Assembly: GCA_963971225.1 (NCBI GenBank)
Contig: OZ020267.1
Span: 69,911,718-69,975,717, forward strand
Source: Melieria omissa
Lineage: Eukaryota; Arthropoda; Insecta; Diptera; Ulidiidae
Reading direction: 5' to 3'
DNA length: 64,000 nucleotides
Below are positions 31,851 through 45,300 of the stretch, piece after piece. How positions within the stretch are numbered: position 1 is the first letter of the stretch; each line of letters starts with the position of its first letter. The notes beneath the pieces are model-generated. The model worked only from the letters and a program-made list of their open reading frames with translations, did no database searches and had not been told where the DNA came from. The position numbers were made by a program, and so were the translations under genes.

Positions 31851-34742
31851 ATGAAAGAATGGCTGAAAATCTCCTGCATGCTGTGCGTTTTCGGTTTTGT
31901 ACGCGAAATACGTCCCTCGGAGCCGTACGTTACCGAGTATCTGCTGGGTGAGTGGCGCAACATCACGCAGGATCAGGTGGGTTGTTGCGCACTTTGAATT
32001 TATGTGTTTGATTGATAAAAAATATATAAAATTCAATTGAAAATATTTTGTGATGTAACTACTTCCAGGTGAACCGCGAGGTGTATCCAGTTGGCACCTA
32101 CTCCTATTTGGCTCAATTGGTGGTTGTTTTCCTAATAACCGATTTTCTAAGGTAGCATTTTAACTTAAAATATGAAATGTTAGTCAAACATAATGGGTTG
32201 AGCGAAAGTGAAAAGTATTTTTTCTCAATACGATCACGCAATACAATTTGCAAGATCGCATCGAGCCATTAGTCATAGAATATATAACAATATTCGATAA
32301 AGCAAAATGCGACGATTATAAGAACCAAATATATTTGTTGCATCATAATGCTTATACAAATAAATTAATTTCCTTCACAAGGCGATTTCATACTGAATTG
32401 AATTTGAATTGATTTTGATTGGGTGATTTAGACAATCTCAACCCAAAAAACAAAAACAAAATACATTGAAATATTTTTGTCATTACGCTAAAAGAATTCG
32501 TCTTGCTTCATAAACTGTTATTTTAACAGAAGTTGACTACCACATTTTTGAAACTTAATGAAAACAACAAACAAATTAACCATATCAAGTATTGAAGGCA
32601 AAAGGAATATATGTATGTATGCGCTACACTTTAGCAAAATGCGAAGATACTACATAAACATAATTTTGTTTGCAAGATTATCGAATATGATTTTTAATAT
32701 CAAATGTCATTTTTCTTATTGTAACCAATGAATGCAATAACTAAAACATAACTACGAGAAAAATTTCGTAGTTGATATAAGCAATTTCAGGCGCATTTCA
32801 GACCACATACTATAAAGTGGTCGGTAGGATTAGGGGACGCTCTCTAAAATTGTAGGGAGCACAATAGATCATCTCTGGTCTCAGTGCAAATTTTCCTTTC
32901 TAAATCTAATCTAATTAAAAGATACAAGTACATAGATACATATATGACTGCCAAAGCAGCCCCATTATCCACAGACACCTAGTACATTTCATAAAAATAT
33001 TTCTTATAAAAATACAAATTTTGCAGCTTCTTGCAACCAGATCAGAAATGAGTACAAGCAAATGTTTATCTGCAAATTATAAACAGCGAGAAAAGCAGAC
33101 GACAAACGTATTTTGTCTCATTACCCCTAATTGAGTGCCTTGAGCCAACAAAAAATGGTAATTTGATTTGTTTGCCTCGTGCCTAACTTACTTACGGCCT
33201 CCTACTTAACTGGGCTAAAGGAAATTTTGAAACAAGTTCCAAATTTCTATTGAAATTAATTTAAGCGATCTACTATTGAACTGATAGTTACTATAGAGCT
33301 TTTTATTATTGTTCTTTACTATTTTTTTTTACTAATTTCTTTCTTACCTCACCGCAGATACAAGCCGCTGATTATAACAATTGGCGTCTCTGGCATCATA
33401 GTGTGGAGCATGTTGTTGTGGACCACTTCGCTGGAGGCGCTGCAAATTCTTGAATTCTTCTATGGCACCTATATGGCAGCGGAGGTGGCCTACTTCACCT
33501 ATATCTACGCCAAAGTAGACAAAAAGTATTATCCCAAGGTGACGGCGCACACTAGGGCCGCCATGTTTCTGGGCAAATTAGTGGCCGGTGTGTCAGCGCA
33601 AGTGCTCATCAATTTGAAGTTGATGAACTACAGGGATCTCAACTACATATCGCTAACGAGTGAGTTTTAAATATAAAACATTATAACATACATGCTAATT
33701 GAACTTTTTCAAATCGAATTTTACGTTATTTTAATTTTCGGCTTGAATTGCAATATATATGTTTCGCTTGTTAGCGCAAATTATCGCCACCATCTGGGCT
33801 TTCGGTCTGCCGAAGGTGGACAGAAGCTTATATTTCCATCGCGAGGAGTACCTAACTGAACGCAAAACAGCTGTCACAACAGCAGCAACCACCGATCCCG
33901 AAGATAACAAGTCAATACAAAGCCAAGGTAGCCAACGCGTAGTGGCGAGCACACCGCTGCAGCTGCTTTGGCTGCACTTTCGCAACGCCTACACCAACGT
34001 GAAGGTGGTGCAGTGGAGCATTTGGTATGCGGTCGGACTGTGCGGCTATCTACAGGTGATCTCGTACGTGCAAGTGCTATGGAAGGATATTGAACCAGAG
34101 CCATCGGTATAGCGACCTATTGACGAGATTTAAATATCAATTTTATGTAATTTTTTCACGTTTTGCTAATTTTGCAGATTGCTTGGAACGGAGCCGTGGA
34201 TGCTGTACTGACTGCATTGGCCGCGCTTTCGGCTTTTGGCGCTGGCTACATACACGCCGGCCGTTTACAGCCACGAGCCAGTCTGCTGGTGCTGTCTGCG
34301 CTTTCAGCGCTGGAAGGCGGCGCCATTTTATTGTGTTGCTGGACGCAGAACATTTATGTTTCCTATGTGGGTTTTGTGCTGTTTGGTATGCTGTATGCCT
34401 TCACCATCACGGTGGCCAGGTATTAAACTGTTCAATTTGAAATACTCCTTTCAATATTGATTGAAGGAATAACATAATTTCAGTGCTGAAGTGGCGCGTT
34501 ACCTAGAAGAGGAGAGCTTCGGTTTGGTATTCGGCATCAATACATTAATGGCACTTGTACTGCAGACAATAGTGACGCTCGTTGTCATTTCGGAGGCGGG
34601 CTTTGCTTTAAGCGCCAAAGGACAATACACTGTGTATGCATTCTACTTCATTGGTGTAAGCGCCATATACTTCATTTCGGTAATAACCGAATATTTTCTT
34701 ATGAAACGCCAAACGAAGCCCGTAAACCTGGCATTGGATTAA
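31851..34742 (+). CDS. SLC19-family folate/thiamine carrier
   Basis: Six exons, 31851-31976, 32069-32151, 33358-33659, 33775-34106, 34178-34419 and 34484-34742, sum to 447 aa. All junctions are GT-AG with consistent phase. The protein is mostly hydrophobic, about twelve membrane segments in two sets of six, with a hydrophilic loop around residues 205-250 (TDPEDNKSIQSQG). Family marks visible are PSEPYVTEYLLGEW near the N-terminus, YPVGTYSYLAQLV and the helix-4 region YMAAEVAYFTYIYAKV. SLC19 carriers import reduced folates or thiamine at the plasma membrane; the substrate here cannot be read from sequence. Drosophila has related genes near SelR, which fits this position. A polyadenylation signal lies at about 35023-35028. 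Confidence 0.88.
32378..32505. mobile_element. Degenerate copy of the 6858-7090 MITE
   Basis: The ends CAAGGCGATTTCATAC (32378-32393) and AAAGAATTCGTCTTG (32491-32505) are decayed versions of the 28-bp repeat of the element at 6858-7090. The interior shares TTAGACAATCT, AACCCA and CAAAAACAAAATACATTGAAA with it. It is 128 bp, shortened inside, and lies in intron 2 of the SLC19-type gene. Confidence 0.7.
32811..32925 (+). mobile_element. 3' tail fragment of a non-LTR retrotransposon
   Basis: The sequence GATTAGGGGACGCTCTC...TTGTAGGGAGCACAATAGATC resembles the end of the larger fragment near 48335-48380 (GATCTAGGGGATGTTCTC...TTGTAGGGGTCACAATATATC). It appears to be the 3' end of the same element family, in SLC19 intron 2. 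Confidence 0.45.
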
Positions 34743-35512
34743 CTTTTAAATATGTGCACAATAGTTAAGCGTTGCATACGTATATGTATGAAGATGTTTG
34801 TAGAGAATTTGTAGAACAATATCTAGGCCGAATTATAGATTAGTAGCAAAGTAAAGACTCGATCATATATCAATGACGATGATGATTTTAAGTAATAAAA
34901 GTAATTGATGCTGCAACTATATAAGTAGACACACATAAACACCAGTAGTTGTGATTTAATATTAATACTTATACATGTATATTAACTTGGTGAGAAACTT
35001 CAATATTTTTTGTAAAAAATTAAATAAAAATAAATTTATTTAAATTTGACCCTAAGATTTAGGAAACATCAGTTCGCGTCATGGCTTTTTCATCATAGAG
35101 TAGTGAAAAGTCGATTACAGGTTTATTCAATTTACAAAAACCGTTTCTTTATTTTAACTCATAAATAAGGCGAAAAGTTTTTGGAATAAAAATCTGTGTA
35201 TTTGGCAAAATACGGCTGTAATTAGTATGACCACACAACCAAATCACTCCAGTGGTCTACAAAATATGAAGTTACTTAAAGCAAGTTAGAGAGTCCTCAC
35301 GCAGTTTTAAAGAGATGTTTAACCACATGACATATACATTAAATCATATGTAAAAGTTATTGGCGTTTTTTGCACTGCACTAATTACTGCATTATTTCAT
35401 TTTCCTCTTATTAGCCTAGTTTTGACTTGACACCTGTAATCCGTCAAATACTTCGTACTTAGAAATTAGTAATAGCAATAGCTGACAAAGTGTGAACCTC
35501 AGTAGGGACGCA
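34743..35512. other. Convergent 3' region between SLC19 and DUF229 genes
   Basis: The region is AT-rich and non-coding. AATAAA at about 35023-35028 serves the plus-strand gene. No element was identified. Confidence 0.45.
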
Positions 35513-37930
35513 CTATGTGCGACAGTAGCAGTACTTGCGCATTTCCGGATCGCGTTCATAGATGCAGTTCGCCTGTTTGCCGTACTTGTTCACGCGCGAT
35601 ATTTCCGAGAGCCTTGTGCGCGCTTTAAATGTTTTTAGGTTGTGAGTGACGCTGGCCTCGAACAACGACTGACCCGGATTGACAACGATCTGCAGCTGGT
35701 AGAGCTCCTCGTGCAGCTGCATTTGGTCACTCATGTCGGGCAAGAAGCCGTCGTAGTCCCGGTTGGTCTTGAAGTGCAGCATCTCTTTGTGCGGCTGCAG
35801 GCGCAGCGCCCAGTTGATGTGATCCAATTCAAGTGGCGCACACAGGCTGCGATATGTGTTTGTGTGTTCGTTTATGGTCTCCACAATGTTGGCGGCCATC
35901 TTGAGCAAGGTGGGTATATATGGAGCACTGTCGTTGAGCGGCAGCTCTTGCCAATTGAGGCAGGCGCACCAGTGCGGTTCAATGTAGGCATCGCTGCAGG
36001 AGCGATTCTTTGGTATCGGTTCGAAGAGCGAGTGGGCGCGCTTCTGCGCCACCAGTGTGCTGCGTGCACTTATCGGGGTTACTGGTGCTTCTTCAGGTGC
36101 TTGCTTGGCATCGATGGAGATGTTGGTGGCGGTAAAGGGCTCTGTGGCGGTCTCACCATTTTGTAATTCTATTGAATGTGGAAAAGTATGAGCGTTCATT
36201 ATGCGATTTCAGTCTTACTGTACTATTTACCTAAAAGGTGCTTTAATGTGGCATGTATATCAAAAGGTGTTGTCAGCCTCTCGGCGTTCTCCACAAACGT
36301 CATATACTGTTTGGGAAAGCGGTCACGAAACGTTTTGGGAAAAGCAAAGCTAAAGAAGGGCAGACGTTCCTCCTGTTTACCCTGAAGTGTGGCGCGTATG
36401 TTGGCAAACCTGTGAAAAATAGACAGATAACAGTCAAGTGGCAGGTGTCCACGAAATTTTCGTACTGTTTACATGAAGAAAATTCTGAATTATACACAAA
36501 CCTGTTGCCATGATCGGCCATCGTAATTAGAATAGTGTTGTCCAGTAGCTGTTTTTCCTGCAGCGTACCCAGCCACCGATAGATATCCTCATCAGCAGCA
36601 CCAACCAAATTGATAGAGTCATGTGACAGACCGCCATGAAAGCTGAACACAAAACATGGCGAGTCCTTGTACTTCGTCATAAACTACATTTTTAGAGTAA
36701 AAGAGAGTTATCAATAGTTACAACTTTTCAAGTTCAACCGCGTTGCACTCACATTCTTTGTATAGTCCAGCATAACCATATGGTCTGGTTGATGTGCAAT
36801 ACAGTTCGGTTTACTGGTACCCAAAATGTTTCCCGCTTCCAGGTAATAGGTGCGCAAATAATGATCGACTGGCTGTTGGGAGAATCCGTTTAGGCGATAC
36901 GTAAACGTGCCAATGTGCGGCACATCTTCATTGAATGAAGTGTAATAACCGTGGCGTGCGTAATCCTTCCAAATCATCGGATAAACGTCCACATCCATGG
37001 AGCCGCGTATACGTCGCCGTGTTTCGGGCAGCTCCAACTCGGTGTAGCCGGTCAGCAATGGTACTAATGCTTGCGGTGTGCCATCACCAACGATGTTGTA
37101 GCCCTGCAGTACAACTGCCTGCAGTTTTTGCGTTAGGAACGCATACGTCTTGGGCAGCTTGCGAATGAAGGCGTTGCGACTGAGCGAGTCCAGACCAAAG
37201 ATGAGCACATTGAATTGCGGCTGACTCGATTCGTCTTCCGCAACCAGCACAGGACTGATAGGTATTTTGGGCGGCGGCCGTACCATCTCGACAGCCACAC
37301 CATCGCGTATGCCATATGCCATACCGAACCAGCTGTGACCGGAGTCGGCACGACAAACCACCTTTACAAAGTCCGATTCACGCAGCACGTACGGCTCTCG
37401 GGTTTTGATAGTCTTGCCATAGCGAGCCGCGTAATCACTAGTGCGTATGAGATCAGTGTAGGAGCAGATCACCTCACCCTGACTGGCGCTAATTTCTGGT
37501 TTCACGAAGCAAATAGACTTCTGCAAAATAACACAACAGAACAGAATTTTGCGTGAAATTGTTGTTTTGAAGCGGAGCGGCATCAGAAACAACTCACCTC
37601 GCACATCACCCAATCGTCCAGCGCGTTGCCACAATCTATATTTGGCACGGGCTTATAGAATTTCATAATTTCTGAATTGTTGAGCGGCAGCTGCGGCAAA
37701 CGACACTCGCCCTGATTCATAGGCGAGCGTATGGCGCGCTCAATCATTACGCTATGGTAGTAAGAGATGCAGTCATTACTTTAATTAATCTTAATTTCAA
37801 TCGTTAGCACTAACATCTCAGCGTGCCGGTCCAGCTCATTGCGTCCGGTAACAAACAGCAAAAGGCCCACCACGCAAAACAGCAGCACGGCGCCGACTTT
37901 ATACACAACGCGCCGACGTATCTTACGCAT
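35513..37930 (-). CDS. DUF229 family protein (sulfatase/alkaline-phosphatase-like fold)
   Basis: Six exons, 37930-37815, 37751-37598, 37520-36753, 36683-36502, 36409-36231 and 36168-35513, sum to 684 aa with consistent phases. The N-terminus is basic (MRKIRRRVVYK) and then has a single membrane anchor at about residues 12-30, a type II topology. The ectodomain has the DUF229 marks NVLIFGLDSLSR, NIVGDGTPQALVPLLTG, FSFHGGLSHDSINL and ILITMADHGNRF. The Asp-rich positions resemble metal ligands of the alkaline phosphatase superfamily. The C-terminal part is Cys-containing (CSDAYIEPHWCACLNW) and ends CYCRT. The substrate is unknown for this family. Flies have several such genes; I do not name the orthologue. 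Confidence 0.88.
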
Positions 37931-38837
37931 TCCGATGCCTGCTCTGACTAGTTATCACAGGTAATGGTCTGCAATTATAAAAGAAACCATTAATTGGATT
38001 TATACCTAATGCGATATAAATATGGTTTGCATGGTCTGTTTATAAGGTACGATTAATGAATGAGATAGAATCTGGTCATACCAGGCGATATATCTAATTG
38101 TGTTTGAAAGATCACAACTATCTTCCTGGGTAACAACTTTATCGAATTTGTTCTGAAAAATCTTTTGACACTTGATAAAATTATAAATAAATTAAAGTCG
38201 AATGACAGTTTTTTAAATACACCATACCATGATGAAATGAAAACCGCAGTATACACCTTTTACAAAACTTAAACCTAATAGGGATTTACTTTACTTTACG
38301 TACGTTTGTGTGCCAATAAAACTGATAAAACTGATAGTCGATGACGATAGCCTATTGATACAGTTTAGTTGATTGAAGCAAGTTGCTGTTATGGTTATAA
38401 ATCTACACTAAACTACCGATAACTTGCAAAGGCCCTTTTCGGCCCCTTGTAAGCTCCTCAAACACGGCTAATACTCGCAATTTTACAATGCACACTCAAA
38501 GCAAAACCCTTCTCCACGACCTGTTCATTTGTTGAACGCCCTCTCCAAAATACATCGCACATTAATTTGGATGAATTGCAGATAGCACATTGCCGTTGCT
38601 ATAATTGATACAATACAAATAACGCTTTAAATATTTAATTTATCATTTATCCAGCTGCTTGTGCGTGCTTGTGCCCGGCACATGTTGCAGTTATTTGAAC
38701 AGTTTTATTTGTTCTCATATACTTAAAGATTTATTATTGGCATTGTGTTTATGGTAAATGTAATTTATTCGATATATGTAAGTCCTCGATATGTTGGACT
38801 TTACTGCAAAACGCAAATCGAACTTATTCATGTACAG

Positions 38838-39015
38838 CAGGGACAAGCAACACGCGGCCCGCTAAACATGTTTAAATTTATTTTATCGATTTTGTTCTAA
38901 TGTTTATTATAAACAAAGTTTTTTAAATTATTAATAAGTGTTACTTTATGTGCGGCCCGCCAAAAAATTTTAAAATTTAAATTGGCCCGTTGATTAGAAA
39001 GGTTGCTCACCCTTG
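38838..39015. mobile_element. hAT-type MITE
   Basis: The ends are CAGGGACAAGCAACACGCGGC (left) and GAAAGGTTGCTCACCCTTG (right). The reverse complement of the right end, CAAGGGTGAGCAACC, matches the left imperfectly. An 8-bp flank ATGTACAG (38830-38837) is repeated as ATGTACAC (39016-39023), 7 of 8 identical. A CGGCCCGC motif occurs inside near both ends. Eight-base duplications and CAGGG-type ends with GCGGCCC are typical of hAT non-autonomous elements. It is 178 bp and non-coding. Confidence 0.65.
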
Positions 39016-39445
39016 ATGTACACCATTGACGAAATGTTAACAAGATTTTAATAGCTTTGACAAATGCCGCCGTCGACTGTCGACTGATGATAATTTTAAA
39101 TGAATTACTATTACCATCATCATCAGTTCTATTGAATGCAACTTATGTCCTTACATTTTGTAACGCTTTAGCAACTAATTAATCTCTACGCATAGAAATT
39201 AATTCATATATATTGCTATCAGTGGCTACGATTGTGGGCTTTATTTGACTCTTAAAAGTTTGTATTATTTACTATAAAAAGCTGATAACGCCTGGAGTTG
39301 GTAAAACTAGAAACACTGTGCTCATAAGTCAGAATTATGTTGTTGCCACAATTAATTGAGGCGAATAGCTTTACAGCGATACGAAAAGATAAACAAGAAC
39401 AAGGTTGTAGAAAATTGTTGTTTGACTAGTCTTTTATTTATGTGT

Positions 39446-39690
39446 GACTCTGGCTCATTTCGTGACATCTTGGGCGAACGTGTAGTAGCCAAGGAAGAGA
39501 GCTCGGGATTTACCATTGATTTTATGATCCTGAAGCTTAATTATCTCCGGCGAAAAAGGTGTTCGACGCGATAGTTCGATGTCAACGGTGAAGATGAAGA
39601 CCGTATCTCCGTTGGAATTACCAAGTTTGGACAAGCTATCATCTCTTGGTGGGGTCAATTGGAGAAGGCACGCGAAAAGTAAAAACGCCT
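39446..39690 (+). pseudogene. Frameshifted coding-like patch, unidentified
   Basis: Coding-like peptide segments follow one another in three different plus-strand frames: DILGERVVAKEESSGFTIDF, then FYDPEA / LSPAKKVFDAIV, then VNGEDEDRISVGITKFGQAI ending WGQLEKAREK and a stop. The continuity across frames suggests a decayed gene or processed copy with at least two frameshifts and one stop. I do not recognise the parent protein. Confidence 0.3.
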
Positions 39691-42336
39691 GCAAAGAACT
39701 TTTGTAACGAGGTAACCGGTTGTTGAGGCCAGCTAAAGAAGTAAGTAGTAAGGTTTCTAAACCCCTTTTTTGAACAAACTCGGCTGCGCGCTTGATTTAT
39801 TTACATATATGAATATGTATATATAAATCTAAAAGCAATTTTGTGTCTCAGGTCTTTGTTTTCGTATCGTATTTGTATAAAAAGAAACAAGCGAAGCCTA
39901 CATATACAAATTTACACAATTTCGTCGTTATCGAGCGTCTACCTCCAAATAATAAGAAACATTCCCTTGCAGAATTTTTAAGCGATAAATACACATACAA
40001 TAAAGGCTGACTATATTTGTTCGGTGTCTTTCGGTTAAGAAACAGGTCTTTTGCACGAGGAAGAACCTGTGAGCAATTGAATCACGCAAATGTTGAGAGA
40101 ATTAGTCGCTGGAAAACTGCAGCTCAAACATGCAATGCAGGAATTTACTTTCATCGTAATGCTCCACTACATGTAATGTTTAATAACTAAAATATGTAGT
40201 GTGTGAAATTCGATATTTTTATTGATTGGTACGTGGTAGGCACGTGGTATCTATGTATGAACGACAAGCGTCTAATGACCCAGCACTCAAAGTGACTAAT
40301 GCCCGGCAGCGCCAACGAACCAACCGAATCCAAAAAGTAAACTGAAATATTCTGCAACACAGTCCCTATCCTAGTTGCTGAAATTTTTAATATTCGGTAT
40401 GTAGTCTCAACGCTTCTATAAACTACATTCATACATACGTATGCACATACTTATTTATAAGGATATTCGCCACCCCGCCTGGCACGCGTTTGCTTCCATG
40501 TACTTTTCGTTTAGAGAATTTAAATGCGGTGAAGGCTTACAAACAATTCTGCAGAAGTACAAATGCTCGCGCTTCCTTGTTCATAGTTTATCGAATTTGG
40601 TTTATGACATACAACAGCAACATAACTCATTTATTACCTTCGCTGCGACTGCTCTGTAGTAAATTCGTTATGCTCCAGTCGGATTCGTGCGGAGCCTCGA
40701 TGAAGATTTTAATTCATTGAAAATTCAATATAGCATCAGCAGTGCTCTTTCTTGTCGCCACTTCACTTTCCGTAATGCGTACTGTCGCTAACGATAGCGA
40801 AGTGTGGTGTTTGATGCTTCGGCAGGTGCCGGTCTGTTCCGCGCGTTATCCGACCCCGCGTTTACAAGTATTTTTATACCAATTGTTATTTATTTATTTC
40901 GCAAACATAAGTCCGTACACTCGTCGAATCGGCTTTCTACCCACTGATAAAAACAACATAAAACTAGCAGCTGCCGCGCGGTCGTTGTTGCAGCACAATC
41001 TAAAGCAGCGTCGTTTATGCAGAGTTGCCAAGTTCCTTATATATTGTCGGGCTATTGTGACACTTTCAGCTGATTGGATTGTGAATTGTGTTTAATTTTT
41101 GTCACATTTAAACATACCTATATGTAGTAATTCATATATATGTCGTAGCCGGTGAACGCTATAATGACATTGCTGCTCGAAGGGAGTTGCGGTGGGCACC
41201 AGTAGCAAAAGTCGTTGATAGAAGTTATCTACTTGTTGCAAAACAAGTAGTTTTACTTGCAAAGAAAGGGTTCGCAATGAAAATGAAATAAAGTAAGCAA
41301 TGAATTGAAGCATAGAGATGGAGTTATTGTGAAATTATAGAGCGAGCAGGTGGCCCACCGGAACCCTTTGAAGAGTTAGCATGGACGCGGCATATAAGTA
41401 TTAATGCATTTAATGCATTTTAATAATGCAATAGTCAAAGTATTAAATTAATATTTTTTAATTTAATTGTGGTCATTGCTTTTGGCGTTACTGAGCAGAA
41501 CAACGGATATGGGGTCCCTGTTTTGTTGAATTTCTCCGCCCCCTAATAAAAAAAAATCCCCTATTAATAATTCGATTGGCAAACCAACGCGAACATGGAC
41601 TTTTCTGTTTGTGTTTTGCTAAAGTGATACCAACGCAGATTTTTATAAAATTTCTAGCCTATTTTTGTGTTTTAATTGAAAACATATTTAATTATTTTTG
41701 AATATTTATAAAGCTAGACATTTTAAAAGGCAGCAATTCATGTGTATGAAACAAATTTGCAGACGAAAATCTACAATATTAGAATAGTAGTCTGTTGTAT
41801 GTTATCGACGGTATTGCACTGAGTTGAGTCCCCGTTAACATTTCGAAAAAAATTCATCATCCAAATAAAATAAAAATATCAAGTTTAAACAAACATTAAA
41901 CTCAGTGAATATTAATCCTTTATTCTTTCTTAAAAAAACACATCTGAGTCTGACACAACTAGATTTAATCACTCAAAAGCAAAACTGCGGAACACCGCCC
42001 CAGTCCCCAAAAACAAGGCGATCACAGGTATTTGTGTAAAAATGCATTTCATTTTTCATAATTTGCTTTTAAAATAACAAATTTTAGTTCTTTTAATTAT
42101 AATGAAATTAAATATTACTTGTTTATAGTAAGACAAGTTTGTTGTTGCTTTTGCGGTTGTCGATTAGGCCTTTGCTTTTTCTTGGTTATATTAAACAAAA
42201 AATGAATAAACAATTTTTGATAATAATTTATATAAAAAATTGGAGGTTGTTGGGCAACTACGCTTTGATCGCTTCTAACAAACGTTGGTTCTTTTCGCTC
42301 TGTTATTGTTGTTGCTGCTGTTGCTCACGCACCACT

Positions 42337-45300
42337 TTATTTCACGGCTGGCTTGCTATCCAGAACAGGTTGTATAGTTTTGCCACCAAATATTTGACCC
42401 CAGCCAATTAAACTGCAAAAGACAACAAAAACCAAATTGAGTTGTCAAATAAATAATGCATTTTTCTAATAAAAGTTACGTTCAATACTTACCGCCAATG
42501 CTTCTCCACACGACGACTCAGCGCGATTTTCTCACCCTTCTCCGTGCACACTGGCGTCGTCAGCACGATCTTGGCCAGATCGCCCTTTGTGGCCGAGATG
42601 CGACCGCCCGTGCTCAACGAGCCAATGTTCACCAACAGAATTTCGTTTCTTTGTAGCTTCTCAACACGGGCACCCTTTTTATCGCCGTCCGTGCGCACAC
42701 CCAACAGCCGTCGCAACAGGTAATACGATATTTCCAGTTCAATGTAGATGTCCGGCAGATGGCCGACGGCGCCCAGCACCTGACCGACCAGACGATCAGC
42801 ACGACACAGAGTTGGATCGATTTTCGTGCCCACACCGATTAGGCCGCCGGGTACGGCGTACTGCAACTCATTCTGTTCGGCGTACAATGACACAATGCGC
42901 GAGAAAATTGGCCGACAAGTAATGTTGCCCTCGCTGTCCTTGGTCACCACACCTGGACGCACTTCGATCTCCTGTCCCACTTTGAGCACACCGCACAATA
43001 TCGAACCGCCAGCAACGCCACCCTTCAAGTCGTTCACCTCGCAACCGGGCTTGTTCACGTCAAACGAACGAATGACAATTAGCCGCGGTGGGGCCTTAAA
43101 GTCACGTTGCGGCACCGGAATCTTCTTCACAATATACTCGCATAGTACCTGCGCATCGAAAACAAATAGACAAACTTCAGAGACTGACACAAAATATCGT
43201 CTCGCATTATTACTCACATCGATGTTGTACTTCAGCTGCGCCGAAATGGGAATAACCGGTGCGCCCTCGGCCACTGTACCTTGCACGAATTTCGTTATCT
43301 CCTCGTACTGCTCCTTCGCCTGGCTCTCCTTCACCAGATCGATCTTATTTTGCAATATGAGAATCTGTTTCAGCTTCATGATTTCAATGGCAGCCAGATG
43401 TTCAGAGGTTTGCGGTTGAGGGCAGGATTCATTACCTACGAATACAAAAAAGTCAAGGGTCAAACAAAATAGTTCCACAAAAATGCTGCAGCACTTACCG
43501 GCAATCAGCAGCAGCGCGGCGTCCATCACAGCAGCACCGTTCAACATTGTGGCCATAAGAATGTCGTGACCGGGGCAATCCACAAAGCTCACATGACGCA
43601 CCAGCTTAAAACGACCAGAGCAGGAGGGGCGCGCACAGGGGAAGCTGTCATCCTTACTGGAGCCGTCGGATATGAAGCAAGCGGGTCGTGGGCATTTCGG
43701 ATTGTCGCATTTATAAATTTTGGCGTTGGCGTAACCTACAATTGCGTAGAAAACAATAATTAGTGGATAAGTGCAGATTGCGAACTCAACATCAGTCTTA
43801 GACATGGAACGCACTCTGAACTCGGTATGAGAAAACAAACTTCTAAACACCATTTTACATCGGTGAGAGGTTGAAGTAATTAAATGCAGTCAGCTGGTTT
43901 TATTTAGACTCCACTTTCTTAAAATTAAATTAAGCTAAACGTAGCACTCTAACATTGCATTGTAACAACAACAGAGTTATTTCTATATAATACGTTATGA
44001 ATATAATGTGAGTGAGCACTTAAGCTAGATTTACAATTACAACTTTCATTGGATAATACTTAACCATAACAAACAACTCTTGATGTACGAAAATTGATTA
44101 ACTACAGATAATGGCAGCTAATTCAATTGTAATGAAAGTGTGTGTGCTTCCGCAGCGAAGACGTCAGTAATTTAATGTAAATTGTGGCTTCTATGAGCTC
44201 CTTCTAGAGGTGGGCAAAGGGAAAATGCTATGCTCTGTTTAAAAGGAATGCACTTTAACTGTTTGATGATTCGTGTGACAAATATAATAAAGTATCAGCA
44301 GTAAGCATGTTCATCCTCATAGCTAACATTCTGAATTCTCATTAAAAATTAGCATTGACTGTAACGGATGCTGGCGAACTATCGGTATTGCAACGAACTA
44401 ATTCACATTAGCATTTCCATATTTCAATCACCTATTAACTTATTTTATGAACTAACGAAATTTTGGGTTTTCATTCTTCATTCATTGTAAATTCAAACAA
44501 ATTTTAGCAGCAAAAGCTGATATTTAACAACCGCGTCAACCAGTAGCAGATTTGATTCATTATTGATTCATTAATGAACTATAATTAACGTAATATTCTA
44601 CCCTAGATTCACTTTTAATCAGAATAACTGAACTATGTATTCATTGTCTTTTGACAAGCGTTATAAAAGCAATGGGAAGAAAGTCTAAAATTATGAATTT
44701 GTTCAGGAAACTATACTTCTAGATGTCGGTATATTGAGATGGTTTAAAACTAATAAACACTGTCTTGATCAATTCATTGGTCTGGTTTTCAATTACATTT
44801 TAATGTTAAGTTATTTTTGCATAGTTTCCACGTTTAGTTTAATAAAGTCAAGCGCTTGGTTAATCAGAACATGATCAATTGATTAGTAAAATCTGAAATC
44901 TTAAAAAAATCATAGTCAGCATGTTGCATCGACCAATCACTTGAAATAATTTTTACAATTACGCGGCGCGATTAATTAACTACATTAAACGATTAACTAA
45001 AACTATCGTTAAAAATATTTAAAACAGTAAATCAACATGCGCCACAGATTGATCACAAAATTAGTTAATCAAGTAAAATCTTGCTTCAGCAAATAACCGC
45101 AGCATGCCCACATCAATTGTTGCTGTCGCTCAGAATAGCACTTTTCGGCAATTCTGCGCGCCGCAACGGCACGACACCTTCTCCGCCTCCGACAGATTCT
45201 GATAGTCGGTGCGCACGTAGTCAAAGTTCAGCTCCTCGCCAGCCTTGATCGAGCGCAACGTGAAGAAGGACAAACGCGGCATATTCACGTCTAAATTGTT

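Larger units (their letters stand above)
37931..42336. other. 4.4-kb gene-poor interval
   Basis: No intact gene is supported. The interval contains a hAT-type MITE (38838-39015) and a frameshifted coding-like patch (39446-39690). It separates genes whose Drosophila counterparts lie near 86C-D from those at 88E, so a rearrangement breakpoint may lie here. Confidence 0.45.
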
